Shown here: positions 1-5,809 of the stretch, in pieces | Numbering within the stretch: the first letter of the stretch is position 1 | How the letters are laid out: each line of letters opens with the position of its first letter | From: Cyclobacteriaceae bacterium | GTDB lineage: Bacteria > Bacteroidota > Bacteroidia > Cytophagales > Cyclobacteriaceae | Length of the DNA: 13,903 bases | Direction of reading: 5' to 3' | NCBI GenBank assembly: GCA_025363495.1 | Contig: JANYDR010000651.1 | Span: 1 to 13,903, forward strand | Made by a program: the position numbers and the translations under genes | Notes under the pieces: model-generated | What the model saw: only the letters and a program-made list of their open reading frames with translations | Database searches by the model: none | What the model was told of the DNA's origin: nothing

Positions 1-168
1 GCCCGTATGAAATTTGCACCCATGGTGAAAGGCGATACAGAAGTAAAGGCCTATGATATTCCAGGCTATGGATTAAATGGGCCTGGATTTTATTGGGGTT
101 TTAACTACCAGGTCTTTTGGAGAATCCCCCTTTCAAAACAAAAGAAGCCAGCGGCTTCTCCGAAATAA
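1..168 (+). CDS. C-terminal fragment of an unidentified protein, possibly an outer-membrane protein
   Basis: An open frame enters from the left edge and runs 55 codons to a TAA at 166-168. The visible end reads as alternating aromatic and polar residues (GPGFYWGFNYQVFWRIPL, about residues 32-49 of the fragment), then a short Lys/Pro/Ala tail. An aromatic-rich amphipathic segment close to the C terminus fits the last strand of an outer-membrane beta-barrel, but this is a weak inference because only the tail is visible. The gene converges on ftsY with 23 bases between the stop codons. Its last codons also form the stem of the hairpin that probably terminates ftsY. I do not recognise the family. 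The frame could be chance, although composition and position support a real gene. Confidence 0.5.
   Translation, partial: ARMKFAPMVKGDTEVKAYDIPGYGLNGPGFYWGFNYQVFWRIPLSKQKKPAASPK
130..160 (-). terminator. Intrinsic terminator of ftsY, inside the end of the facing gene
   Basis: On the minus strand AGAAGCC, the 3-base loop GCT and GGCTTCT form a perfect 7-bp hairpin (143-159), followed by TTTGTTTTG. It starts about 32 bases after the ftsY stop. On the plus strand the same bases are codons of the partial gene ending at 168. Confidence 0.7.
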
Positions 169-191
169 AATCGATCTTCTCACTTCTTCTT

Positions 192-1151
192 CTAATTTCT
201 CCGAAACATCGAATCTACAAACTCCACCTTATTAAACACCTGCAGGTCTTCGACTTTTTCGCCTACTCCAATATATCTCACAGGGATTTTGAATTCTTCA
301 GAAATACCGATAACCACTCCACCCTTAGCAGTGCCATCCAGTTTTGTAATGGCAAGCGCAGTTACTTGTGTGGCTTTAGTGAACTCGCGTGCCTGCACCA
401 TAGCATTTTGCCCAGTGCTTCCATCCAGCACCAGCATAACATCATGAGGGGCTTGTGGTAGAACTTTTTGAACAGCGCGCATAATCTTTGATAATTCTGC
501 CATGAGATTCACCTTCGTGTGAAGTCGCCCTGCCGTATCAATGATGATCACATCAACACCCTGCCTTATTCCCTCCTCGACGGTCTCAAAGGCCACCGCA
601 GAAGGATCTGTGTTCATCCCTTTTGAAATAACAGGTACACCTACGCGTTCTCCCCAGAGTTTTAGCTGGTCAACTGCAGCAGCACGAAATGTGTCGGCGG
701 CACCGAGTATTACTTTCTTTCCTTTCTTTTTAAACTGAGCAGCCAGCTTTCCAATGGTAGTAGTTTTTCCTACACCATTAACGCCAACTACCATTATTAC
801 ATAAGGCTTGATACCGGCTGGAGTTTCAAAATCAGGAACCACATCTGTTTTGTTCTCTGAAAGCAAACCTGCTACTTCCTCTTTTAAGATGCGATCAAGC
901 TCGCTCGTGCCGACATATTTATCGCGGGCTACCCGTTGCTGAATGCGGTCAATGATTTTTAAGGTAGTCTCTATGCCCACATCAGAGCTCACAAGTATCT
1001 CTTCCAGGTTATCCAATACGTCATCGTCCACGGTAGACTTGCCAACAAGGGCCTTGCTCAGTTTGCCAAAGAAACTTTCGTTAGATTTTTCCAACCCTTT
1101 GTCAAGAGACTCTTTCTTTTCTTTGGAAAAAAAATTACCGAACAGTGACAT
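192..1151 (-). CDS. ftsY: Signal recognition particle receptor FtsY (SRP GTPase)
   Basis: This is the SRP receptor. It docks ribosome-nascent chain-SRP complexes at the inner membrane, and reciprocal GTP hydrolysis with Ffh passes the chain to SecYEG. The 319-residue protein has a short charged N terminus (residues 1-30), a helical N domain (about 30-100) and the G domain with all expected motifs: P-loop GVNGVGKTT (123-131), DTFRAAA (153-159), DTAGR (205-209), TKLDG (269-273) and the closing GVGEKVEDL. It lacks the long acidic A domain of E. coli FtsY and is a compact form, as is usual in this phylum. The ATG at 1149-1151 matches the usual short start. It lies downstream of rpmB-rpmG-DUF4295 on the same strand, but a strong hairpin at 1205-1230 separates them, so it probably relies on read-through or its own promoter. 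Confidence 0.97.
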   Translation of the reverse strand: MSLFGNFFSKEKKESLDKGLEKSNESFFGKLSKALVGKSTVDDDVLDNLEEILVSSDVGIETTLKIIDRIQQRVARDKYVGTSELDRILKEEVAGLLSENKTDVVPDFETPAGIKPYVIMVVGVNGVGKTTTIGKLAAQFKKKGKKVILGAADTFRAAAVDQLKLWGERVGVPVISKGMNTDPSAVAFETVEEGIRQGVDVIIIDTAGRLHTKVNLMAELSKIMRAVQKVLPQAPHDVMLVLDGSTGQNAMVQAREFTKATQVTALAITKLDGTAKGGVVIGISEEFKIPVRYIGVGEKVEDLQVFNKVEFVDSMFRRN

Positions 1152-1200
1152 ATGGTTTAATGAGATTAATTTTTGACCCTGACTCGTCGGGGCGAAGGCT

Positions 1201-1230
1201 GAAATAAAAAAGTCCCTTTCGGGACTTTCA
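1201..1230 (-). terminator. Intrinsic terminator after the rpmB-rpmG-DUF4295 operon
   Basis: Read on the minus strand, AAAGTCCC, the stable tetraloop GAAA and GGGACTTT form a perfect 8-bp stem (1209-1228), followed by a T-rich run (TTTATTTC). It lies 21 bases after the DUF4295 stop and about 55 bases before the ftsY start, so it should end or attenuate the ribosomal-protein transcript before ftsY. Confidence 0.85.
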
Positions 1231-1248
1231 CTGATTTTCTAAAATGAA

Positions 1249-1407
1249 TTAGTTTTTCTTGGCAAGAGTTTCCTTTACCAATTCGGCTGGCACGATTTCT
1301 TCTCTGAATGTGTAAGCCCCTGTCTTTTCTGACTTGATGGCACGGATCACTTTCGCGAAGTTTTTTCCATCGGCCTTCTTTAACGATGCAACAACTTTCT
1401 TTGCCAT
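1249..1407 (-). CDS. DUF4295 family small protein
   Basis: This is a 52-codon gene, ATG at 1405-1407 to TAA at 1249-1251. The product begins MAKKVVASLKKADGKNFAKV and ends ELVKETLAKKN. It is small, basic and lysine-rich, with a YTFREEIVP stretch in the second half. From memory it matches the DUF4295 family, which in Bacteroidota is almost always encoded directly after rpmG. Its start is 2 bases past the rpmG stop, so the two are surely co-transcribed and probably translationally coupled. The constant partnership with L28 and L33 and the ribosomal-protein-like charge suggest a ribosome-associated role. That role is inference, and I know of no established biochemical function. It is easily missed because of its length. 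There is no signal peptide or membrane segment. Confidence 0.9.
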   Translation of the reverse strand: MAKKVVASLKKADGKNFAKVIRAIKSEKTGAYTFREEIVPAELVKETLAKKN

Positions 1408-1409
1408 GG

Positions 1410-1592
1410 TTATTTAATTTCTTTATGTAAAGTATATTTTTTCATGATCGGATTGTATTTCTTCAATTCAATCCGCTCGGTAGTGTTCTTACGGTTCTTA
1501 GTGGTGATGTGACGGCTCATGCCAGCCAGTCCGGAAGCTTTGTGCTCCGTGCATTCCAAAATCACCTGAATGCGATTGCCTTTTTTTGCCAT
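1410..1592 (-). CDS. rpmG: 50S ribosomal protein L33
   Basis: This is a component of the large ribosomal subunit near the E site. The 60-residue product has the family signature MAKKGNRIQVILECTEHK at the N terminus and ITTKNRKNT...RIELKKYNP in the middle. Only one cysteine (C14) is present, so this is the zinc-independent (C-minus) form without the paired CxxC motifs. The ATG start gives the standard N terminus. It lies 19 bases downstream of rpmB and 2 bases upstream of the DUF4295 gene, in the middle of a three-gene operon. Confidence 0.97.
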   Translation of the reverse strand: MAKKGNRIQVILECTEHKASGLAGMSRHITTKNRKNTTERIELKKYNPIMKKYTLHKEIK

Positions 1593-1611
1593 TGTCTTCT
1601 AGTTTTTAAAA

Positions 1612-1851
1612 TCAGTTTGCCAACATACCATTTGCACGGGCCTCTTTCAAGACGGCAGTAATGCCTTTGCTATTGATCGTCTTGATCGCTTTTGTGGAAA
1701 CTTTCAATGTTATCCACTTATTTTCCTCAGGGATAAAAAACCGTTTTGTCTGAAGGTTCGGGTAGAACTTTCTTTTGGTCTTATTATTCGCATGGGAAAC
1801 TTTGTTTCCACTCTGTGGACGCTTTCCGGTGATTTCGCAAACCCTTGCCAT
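1612..1851 (-). CDS. rpmB: 50S ribosomal protein L28
   Basis: This is a large-subunit ribosomal protein. The 79-residue product starts MARVCEITGKRPQSGNKVSHANNKTKRKF, the recognisable L28 N terminus, and continues with FYPNLQTKRFFIPEENKWITLKVS. The frame is open upstream and could begin at 1908, but that would add 19 residues unlike any L28 and would cover the probable promoter and leader hairpin, so ATG 1849-1851 is chosen. A single cysteine (C5) indicates the form without zinc ligands. It is the first gene of the rpmB-rpmG-DUF4295 operon. Its 5' leader contains an 8-bp hairpin ending about 15 bases before the start codon. Confidence 0.96.
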   Translation of the reverse strand: MARVCEITGKRPQSGNKVSHANNKTKRKFYPNLQTKRFFIPEENKWITLKVSTKAIKTINSKGITAVLKEARANGMLAN

Positions 1852-1866
1852 AACTCGTTGATATTT

Positions 1867-1888
1867 AGTCCTTTCCTTAAAAAGGACT
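1867..1888 (-). promoter_or_regulatory. Leader hairpin of the rpmB operon
   Basis: The arms AGTCCTTT and AAAGGACT form a perfect 8-bp inverted repeat around a 6-base loop. They sit just downstream of a candidate -7 box and 15 bases before the rpmB ATG. There is no U-tract behind the stem, so it is not an intrinsic terminator for this direction. It may influence L28 translation or mRNA stability. No regulator is identified. Confidence 0.45.
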
Positions 1889-1889
1889 G

Positions 1890-1922
1890 CAAAGATCGTT
1901 AAAACCACCCCAATTATCCAAG
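1890..1922 (-). promoter_or_regulatory. Candidate Bacteroidota-type promoter for rpmB
   Basis: On the minus strand GATCTTTG (1890-1897) differs by one base from the Bacteroidota -7 consensus TAnnTTTG. A TTG triplet lies 21 bases upstream, near the expected -33 distance. Transcription would start just before or within the leader hairpin. A weaker divergent candidate for the kinase gene, TAGTTTTA, is at 1960-1967 on the plus strand. Confidence 0.4.
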
Positions 1923-1985
1923 TAGGTCAGAAAATAATGAGCATGACGCCCCTTGGTTGTAGTTTTAACCTGTTAATTTTTGAGA

Positions 1986-3926
1986 ATGAAATACCTACCA
2001 CCCCTTTTCCTGACCTTTTTCGTGATGACATCGTCTTTTGCTCAAAACAGCAATATTGACAGTTTGAGGAATATATTGCCAGCAGCAGCCGGAGAATCGA
2101 AGATCAAGGTACTGCTTGAGTTGTGCTGGCAATACCGGTTCATAAACGCCGATACAGCCCGCCAGTTTGGACTGAAAGCGCTGGCATTGGCAACTGAGGC
2201 TCCCAATAAAGCCCTGGAAGCAGAAGCACTCACTTATATCGGAGTTACTCATGAGGCCCAGGGAAATTTTAAGGAAGCGCTGATCTCGGAATTGCGGGCT
2301 CTCACCCTCAGAAGAGAAATTGGCGATGATTCAAGAACTGCTAAAACTCTCAATGACATTGGAATTATTTATGATCAAAAAGGAGACTATCAAAAATCCC
2401 TAGAATACTATTACGAGGCCCGGCGGATTTTCGAGCGGCTAAAAGATCCTTCCAACACTGCTATGGTTATAAGTAATATTGGCATTGTGCTGAAAGCTCA
2501 AAAGGAATATAAAAAAGTTATTGGCTACTATCACGAGGCACTATCTATATATAAAAGAATCAATAACAAATTTGGCATTGCTGCCTGTGATGCAAATCTG
2601 GGTTCCGTCTACTTCTACCTGGCCCAATATGATAGTTCACTGTATTACTCATTGAAATCCACCAAGGAATTTGAAGAACAAAATGTCCGGCAATTTCTTG
2701 CGATGACATTTCTCAATGCAGGAATGGCTTACGATGGAATGGGCCAGGAGGCAAAAGCTCTTGATTATTTGAACCGGGCTCAAAAAATTAATGAGGAGTA
2801 TGGTAGCAAAAAAGAGATATCAGAAGTACTTGTTTATACGGCAAAAATTAACAGGAAGACCGGTCAGTTTGGTTTGGGAATAACCAATGCTGAACAAGGT
2901 TTGGCCATTGCTGAAAAAATAGGAGCTAGTGAACAAATATTGAGCGCACGTGAGGAGTTGTCCGCACTGAAAGCTGCTAAAGGAGATTTTAAAGGAGCCT
3001 ATGATGAACATAGGTTATATGTTGCCCTCAAAGACTCAGTATTTCAAAAAGAAAAATCCAAACAAATAGCTGAATTGCAGACACTGTATGAAACGGAAAA
3101 AAAGGAGAATGCTATTCAATTGCTCACGCAGGAGAATGAGTTAAAAGACTTTCACTTATTGAGAATCCAGTTCATAACAGTCTTGCTCGCTATTTTGCTG
3201 ATGGGCGTCGTAGTGGTGGGTTATTTGTGGAGAAACAGGATTAAGCTGAAGCAACAAGCCGAGCTGGAATCAACAAAAGCCTTATTAAAAGATACGCAGT
3301 TGCAGGCTGTAATTACTTCTCAAGAAGACGAGCGCAGGCGTTTTGCTGCCGACCTGCACGACGGGATGGGACAAATGATCTCGGCATTGCGTCTAAATCT
3401 TTCACATGACACCGTTCAAAAGAATAAAGTTGATGAAGCGGTCGATATTCTTAATGAGATGAATGTCGAGATCAGAAAAATTGCCTTCAATCTGATGCCG
3501 CAGGTATTGATGAGCAGTGGGCTCACCGAGGCATTGACTGAATTTGCCAATCGGATTAATCGCACAGGCAGAGTTCAGATCTCCATTCAGGCATTTGATG
3601 TAAATCAGGAGATGTCTGCTCAGCAAAAAATAGCCCTTTATCGCATTTGCCAGGAGTGGGTTAATAATGTATTGAAATATAGTGGTGCGACGAAGATATC
3701 ATTACAATTGGTGCAACATGAAGATGAGCTTGTAACGATAATTGAAGATAATGGTCAGGGCTTTGATACTTCGACATTATTGGCAAGCCAGGGTAACGGA
3801 TGGAAGAACATTAATTCACGTTTGGGACTGATCAAGGGCAACATTGAAATTGATTCTGCGAAAGGACACGAAGGAACCACCATCGTAATCACAGTGCCAG
3901 AAGAAAAATCCGTAATAGCATCATAA
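1986..3926 (+). CDS. TPR-containing sensor histidine kinase (HisKA_3/HATPase_c, NarX/DesK class)
   Basis: This is the sensor kinase of a two-component system, 646 residues. In order: a signal peptide (MKYLPPLFLTFFVMTSSFAQ, residues 1-20); a periplasmic region rich in tetratricopeptide repeats (about 35-350, e.g. TLNDIGIIYDQKGDYQKSLEYY); a short coiled stretch; one transmembrane helix (about 394-415, FITVLLAILLMGVVVVGYLW); a HisKA_3 dimerisation segment with the phospho-accepting His in ERRRFAADLHDGMGQ (H458); and an HATPase_c domain with N-box QEWVNNVLKYSGA (N560/N561), DNGQGF (588-593) and GNGWKNINSRLG (603-614). All catalytic motifs are intact. ATG 1986 is preferred over an in-frame TTG at 1980 because it starts a clean signal peptide. 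It has no receiver domain. The obvious partner is the LuxR-type regulator at 4620. The TPR region probably senses a protein or peptide in the periplasm (inference). Confidence 0.93.
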   Translation: MKYLPPLFLTFFVMTSSFAQNSNIDSLRNILPAAAGESKIKVLLELCWQYRFINADTARQFGLKALALATEAPNKALEAEALTYIGVTHEAQGNFKEALISELRALTLRREIGDDSRTAKTLNDIGIIYDQKGDYQKSLEYYYEARRIFERLKDPSNTAMVISNIGIVLKAQKEYKKVIGYYHEALSIYKRINNKFGIAACDANLGSVYFYLAQYDSSLYYSLKSTKEFEEQNVRQFLAMTFLNAGMAYDGMGQEAKALDYLNRAQKINEEYGSKKEISEVLVYTAKINRKTGQFGLGITNAEQGLAIAEKIGASEQILSAREELSALKAAKGDFKGAYDEHRLYVALKDSVFQKEKSKQIAELQTLYETEKKENAIQLLTQENELKDFHLLRIQFITVLLAILLMGVVVVGYLWRNRIKLKQQAELESTKALLKDTQLQAVITSQEDERRRFAADLHDGMGQMISALRLNLSHDTVQKNKVDEAVDILNEMNVEIRKIAFNLMPQVLMSSGLTEALTEFANRINRTGRVQISIQAFDVNQEMSAQQKIALYRICQEWVNNVLKYSGATKISLQLVQHEDELVTIIEDNGQGFDTSTLLASQGNGWKNINSRLGLIKGNIEIDSAKGHEGTTIVITVPEEKSVIAS

Positions 3927-3958
3927 ATTAGAACCATTCTTTAATTCTTCATTTTTCC

Positions 3959-3974
3959 TCCGTGCTGGTACGGA
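3959..3974. promoter_or_regulatory. 16-bp palindrome, candidate response-regulator operator (copy 1)
   Basis: TCCGTGCTGGTACGGA is an imperfect dyad with TCCGT/ACGGA arms. It lies 32 bases after the kinase stop and 67 bases before the membrane-protein start. It differs at only three central positions from the palindrome at 5311-5326, and both are preceded by TAATTCTT...CATT and TTCC. NarL/LuxR-type regulators bind such short dyads as dimers, so it is a candidate site for the neighbouring regulator. Confidence 0.55.
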
Positions 3975-3978
3975 GAAA

Positions 3979-4002
3979 AAAATACGTGATCATACGTATT
4001 TT
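3979..4002. repeat. 9-bp inverted repeat next to operator copy 1
   Basis: AAAATACGT and ACGTATTTT are perfect inverted arms around a 6-base spacer GATCAT, starting 4 bases after the palindrome at 3959-3974. The dyad could be a second protein-binding site or an AT-rich terminator for the kinase gene. The bases after it (CTTTC) are not a convincing U-tract. Confidence 0.5.
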
Positions 4003-4041
4003 CTTTCGGCTGGAAGTAGTTCACCTTTCGGAAAAAAAATT

Positions 4042-4578
4042 GTGGAGTACAGTTTCCGAAATTCAGCGAACGGCAAACCTCAAATGCTCGTACTGGGCGA
4101 TTATGGTTTTACGTTGCATAATGAAACCACAGAGGAAGCAATTCCATATGCAAATATTGTAGCAGTAAGAATCAGCAGGTCTATAGGGAAATCTTTTCGG
4201 GTGCATCTTTATCCTGATGACCGCAGGCCAGTGGTGATACCAAGCCAATCATTTTCTGAGAATGGAAAAACCGTAGATCAATCAAGAGAATACTCCATGT
4301 TGGTGAGAGTTTTACACCATCATCTTAAGGATAAAAGCAAAGCTTCCTTTTCGTGTGGCGGGAATAGTGATAAAATCTGGCAATGGGTAGGGATTTCAGC
4401 GATTATTTCATTTGTGCTTTCGATAATAGCAGAATACCTGGGCGTTGGTCTTATCAACCCTTATGTTCAGGCATTGATCCTGGCGGTGCTGTCTGCAATA
4501 ATAGTTATTGTGTTTAATGCACGTAATCTGCCCAAAACCTACGAACCAACTGAAATCCCTCTTCAATTCTTACCTTGA
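4042..4578 (+). CDS. Unrecognised membrane protein with two C-terminal transmembrane helices
   Basis: This 178-residue protein is of unknown function. The first 100 residues are soluble and beta-rich (QMLVLGDYGFTLHNE, IPYANIVAVRISRS, SFRVHLYPDDRRPVVIPSQSF), reminiscent of bacterial PH-like domains, but I cannot assign the family. Two hydrophobic helices follow (about 113-135 and 140-160), then a short polar tail ending TYEPTEIPLQFLP. There is no signal peptide, so the N-terminal domain is probably cytoplasmic. No ATG exists near the frame's beginning. GTG 4042 is the best start, with GGAAAAAAAA about 3 bases upstream. It lies between the kinase and the response regulator and ends 41 bases before the regulator ATG, so it is probably co-transcribed with the regulator. 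It could modulate the two-component pair (inference from position only). Confidence 0.75.
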   Translation: MEYSFRNSANGKPQMLVLGDYGFTLHNETTEEAIPYANIVAVRISRSIGKSFRVHLYPDDRRPVVIPSQSFSENGKTVDQSREYSMLVRVLHHHLKDKSKASFSCGGNSDKIWQWVGISAIISFVLSIIAEYLGVGLINPYVQALILAVLSAIIVIVFNARNLPKTYEPTEIPLQFLP

Positions 4579-4619
4579 TATTTGCAGATAACAACATCGA
4601 CCGTCTACTTTTAGCCTTT

Positions 4620-5255
4620 ATGAAAGGGAAAAGAGTGAAGATAATACTCGTTGATGATCATCGCATTGTGCTGGACGGGCTCGTGTCGCTGCTTGAAAGT
4701 GATCCCGATTTTGTCATATTAGCTGCCCTTGGCACTGGTGAAGAAGTGCTGGAATTTTTCAAGAAGGACCAGCCTGATATTTTACTTACCGATTATAGTT
4801 TGCCAGGCATTTCCGGACTGGACCTTACGCGTATAATAAAAAGAGATTATCCCAAAACGAAAGTGGTGGCCCTGAGCATGCATGATGAGGCTCACATGGT
4901 AAAAAATATTTTAAAAGAAGGAGTTGACGGTTATTTGTTGAAGAACATCCAGCAATTCGAACTAAAGAACGCTCTTAAGCAAGTCATGCTGGGAATGCCG
5001 TATGTGAGCCCTGAGATTACAAAACTGCTGATGCACGATTTGAATCATCCTGCAGAAGAAAATTCTCTCTTGACCGATCGTGAAAGAGACATTCTTCGGT
5101 TGATCTCAAAGGAATTCTCCAATAAACAAATAGCCGAAAAACTTTTTATTAGTGAGCGTACCGTAGAGACTCATCGAAAAAATATTTTCCGCAAGACCAA
5201 TACCACGTCATTAGTTGGTCTGATCAAATATGCGTTTGCGAATAACCTTGTCTGA
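4620..5255 (+). CDS. NarL/FixJ-type response regulator (receiver + LuxR HTH)
   Basis: This is a DNA-binding response regulator of 211 residues. The receiver domain (about 5-122) has acidic residues D12/D13 (ILVDDH), phospho-acceptor D58 in LLTDYSLPG, switch residue S86 (VVALSMHDE) and K108 (GYLLKN). The C-terminal LuxR-type helix-turn-helix (about 150-208) reads LTDRERDILRLI, then SNKQIAEKLFISERTVETHRKNIF. All key residues are present. ATG 4620 puts the receiver right after the start. An in-frame TTG at 4575 overlaps the upstream stop codon and would add 15 poorly conserved residues. HisKA_3 kinases typically pair with this class, which makes the kinase at 1986 the likely donor. Palindromes in front of its own transcription unit and of the next one are candidate targets, implying autoregulation (inference). 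Confidence 0.95.
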   Translation: MKGKRVKIILVDDHRIVLDGLVSLLESDPDFVILAALGTGEEVLEFFKKDQPDILLTDYSLPGISGLDLTRIIKRDYPKTKVVALSMHDEAHMVKNILKEGVDGYLLKNIQQFELKNALKQVMLGMPYVSPEITKLLMHDLNHPAEENSLLTDRERDILRLISKEFSNKQIAEKLFISERTVETHRKNIFRKTNTTSLVGLIKYAFANNLV

Positions 5256-5310
5256 CATTCCATAGGGTAACAATGATCGTTCCCTAATTCTTTCATTCTG
5301 CATTCTTTCC

Positions 5311-5326
5311 TCCGTACCAGTACGGA
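5311..5326. promoter_or_regulatory. 16-bp palindrome, candidate response-regulator operator (copy 2)
   Basis: TCCGTACCAGTACGGA has arms TCCGTAC/GTACGGA, complementary over 7 bp around a 2-base centre. It lies 55 bases after the regulator stop and 73 bases before the chosen start of the small exported protein. Its arms are identical to copy 1 at the outer five bases on each side, and the upstream context (TAATTCTTTCATT, then TTTCC) is also shared. Confidence 0.6.
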
Positions 5327-5328
5327 TA

Positions 5329-5366
5329 CTCATATACCCTGCTATTGGTATAGGATTAAATATGAG
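5329..5366. repeat. Overlapping inverted repeats next to operator copy 2
   Basis: CTCATAT (5329-5335) is complementary to ATATGAG (5360-5366). Within it TATACC (5333-5338) is complementary to GGTATA (5347-5352). The dyads start 2 bases after the palindrome at 5311-5326, mirroring the layout at copy 1 although the sequence differs. They lie in the presumed 5' region of the next transcription unit. Confidence 0.4.
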
Positions 5367-5399
5367 GTACTGTGACTTTTGAAAAAGTATACACAGTCC

Positions 5400-5798
5400 A
5401 TGATCGCAAAGACATATAAAATATATATAGCGGCAGAATTATTTTCTGTGTTGATCTTTTTTCTATGCTCAACAAGTGTTGTCGGTCAGTCGACAGCAGA
5501 AGCTGAAAAAGAGAAAATCATAATAAATGCCAGGAAACAACTCGTAGCGATGTCATCACCTTCGGGTGAATTGTTTGAGTACTGCGTCAAAAATAAAGTG
5601 ACGGGCGATTTTGTGGTTGATCTTACAATTGGCTACAAGGCAAAAGTGCTGACTGTATTCATGGTTTCAAGCGCTCCTGAAAACATACAGAATCAAAATT
5701 CATTGAAGAGTAAACTTTCAGACCTTCAGTTTGAGGATATTAAAATTTCGAAGAACGACCGTATAAAATTCAGACACACTTTAACCTTTAACTTTTAA
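5400..5798 (+). CDS. Small exported protein, possible TonB C-terminal-like fold
   Basis: The 132-residue product has a long hydrophobic signal sequence (about residues 1-30, ELFSVLIFFLCSTSVVGQ), followed by a charged helix (AEAEKEKIIINARKQL) and a beta-rich domain: GDFVVDLTIGYKAKVLTVFMVSS, LKSKLSDLQFEDIKI, and a terminal strand IKFRHTLTFNF. This strand/helix/strand order and the FxF ending recall the TonB C-terminal domain and small periplasmic relatives of it, but the match is by eye and unproven. ATG 5400 is chosen over the in-frame TTG at 5379 because it gives a normal signal peptide. The stop lies 11 bases before the propeller gene, so the two form an operon behind operator copy 2. The bases spanning the stop codon are a short tandem CTTTAAC-like repeat. 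Confidence 0.75.
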   Translation: MIAKTYKIYIAAELFSVLIFFLCSTSVVGQSTAEAEKEKIIINARKQLVAMSSPSGELFEYCVKNKVTGDFVVDLTIGYKAKVLTVFMVSSAPENIQNQNSLKSKLSDLQFEDIKISKNDRIKFRHTLTFNF

Positions 5799-5809
5799 CC
5801 TTTATAAAC

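Noticed and set aside
117..461. Open frame on the plus strand over the ftsY 3' end
   Set aside because: It is antisense to conserved ftsY codons and has no recognisable domain or start signal. The same applies to the frames at 541-738 and 943-1176.
1852..1908. N-terminal extension of rpmB
   Set aside because: The extra 19 residues are unlike L28 and overlap the candidate promoter and leader hairpin.
3962..4162. 66-codon plus-strand frame overlapping the membrane-protein gene
   Set aside because: Its GTG start lies inside the 16-bp palindrome and most of it overlaps the longer, better-composed frame beginning at 4042.
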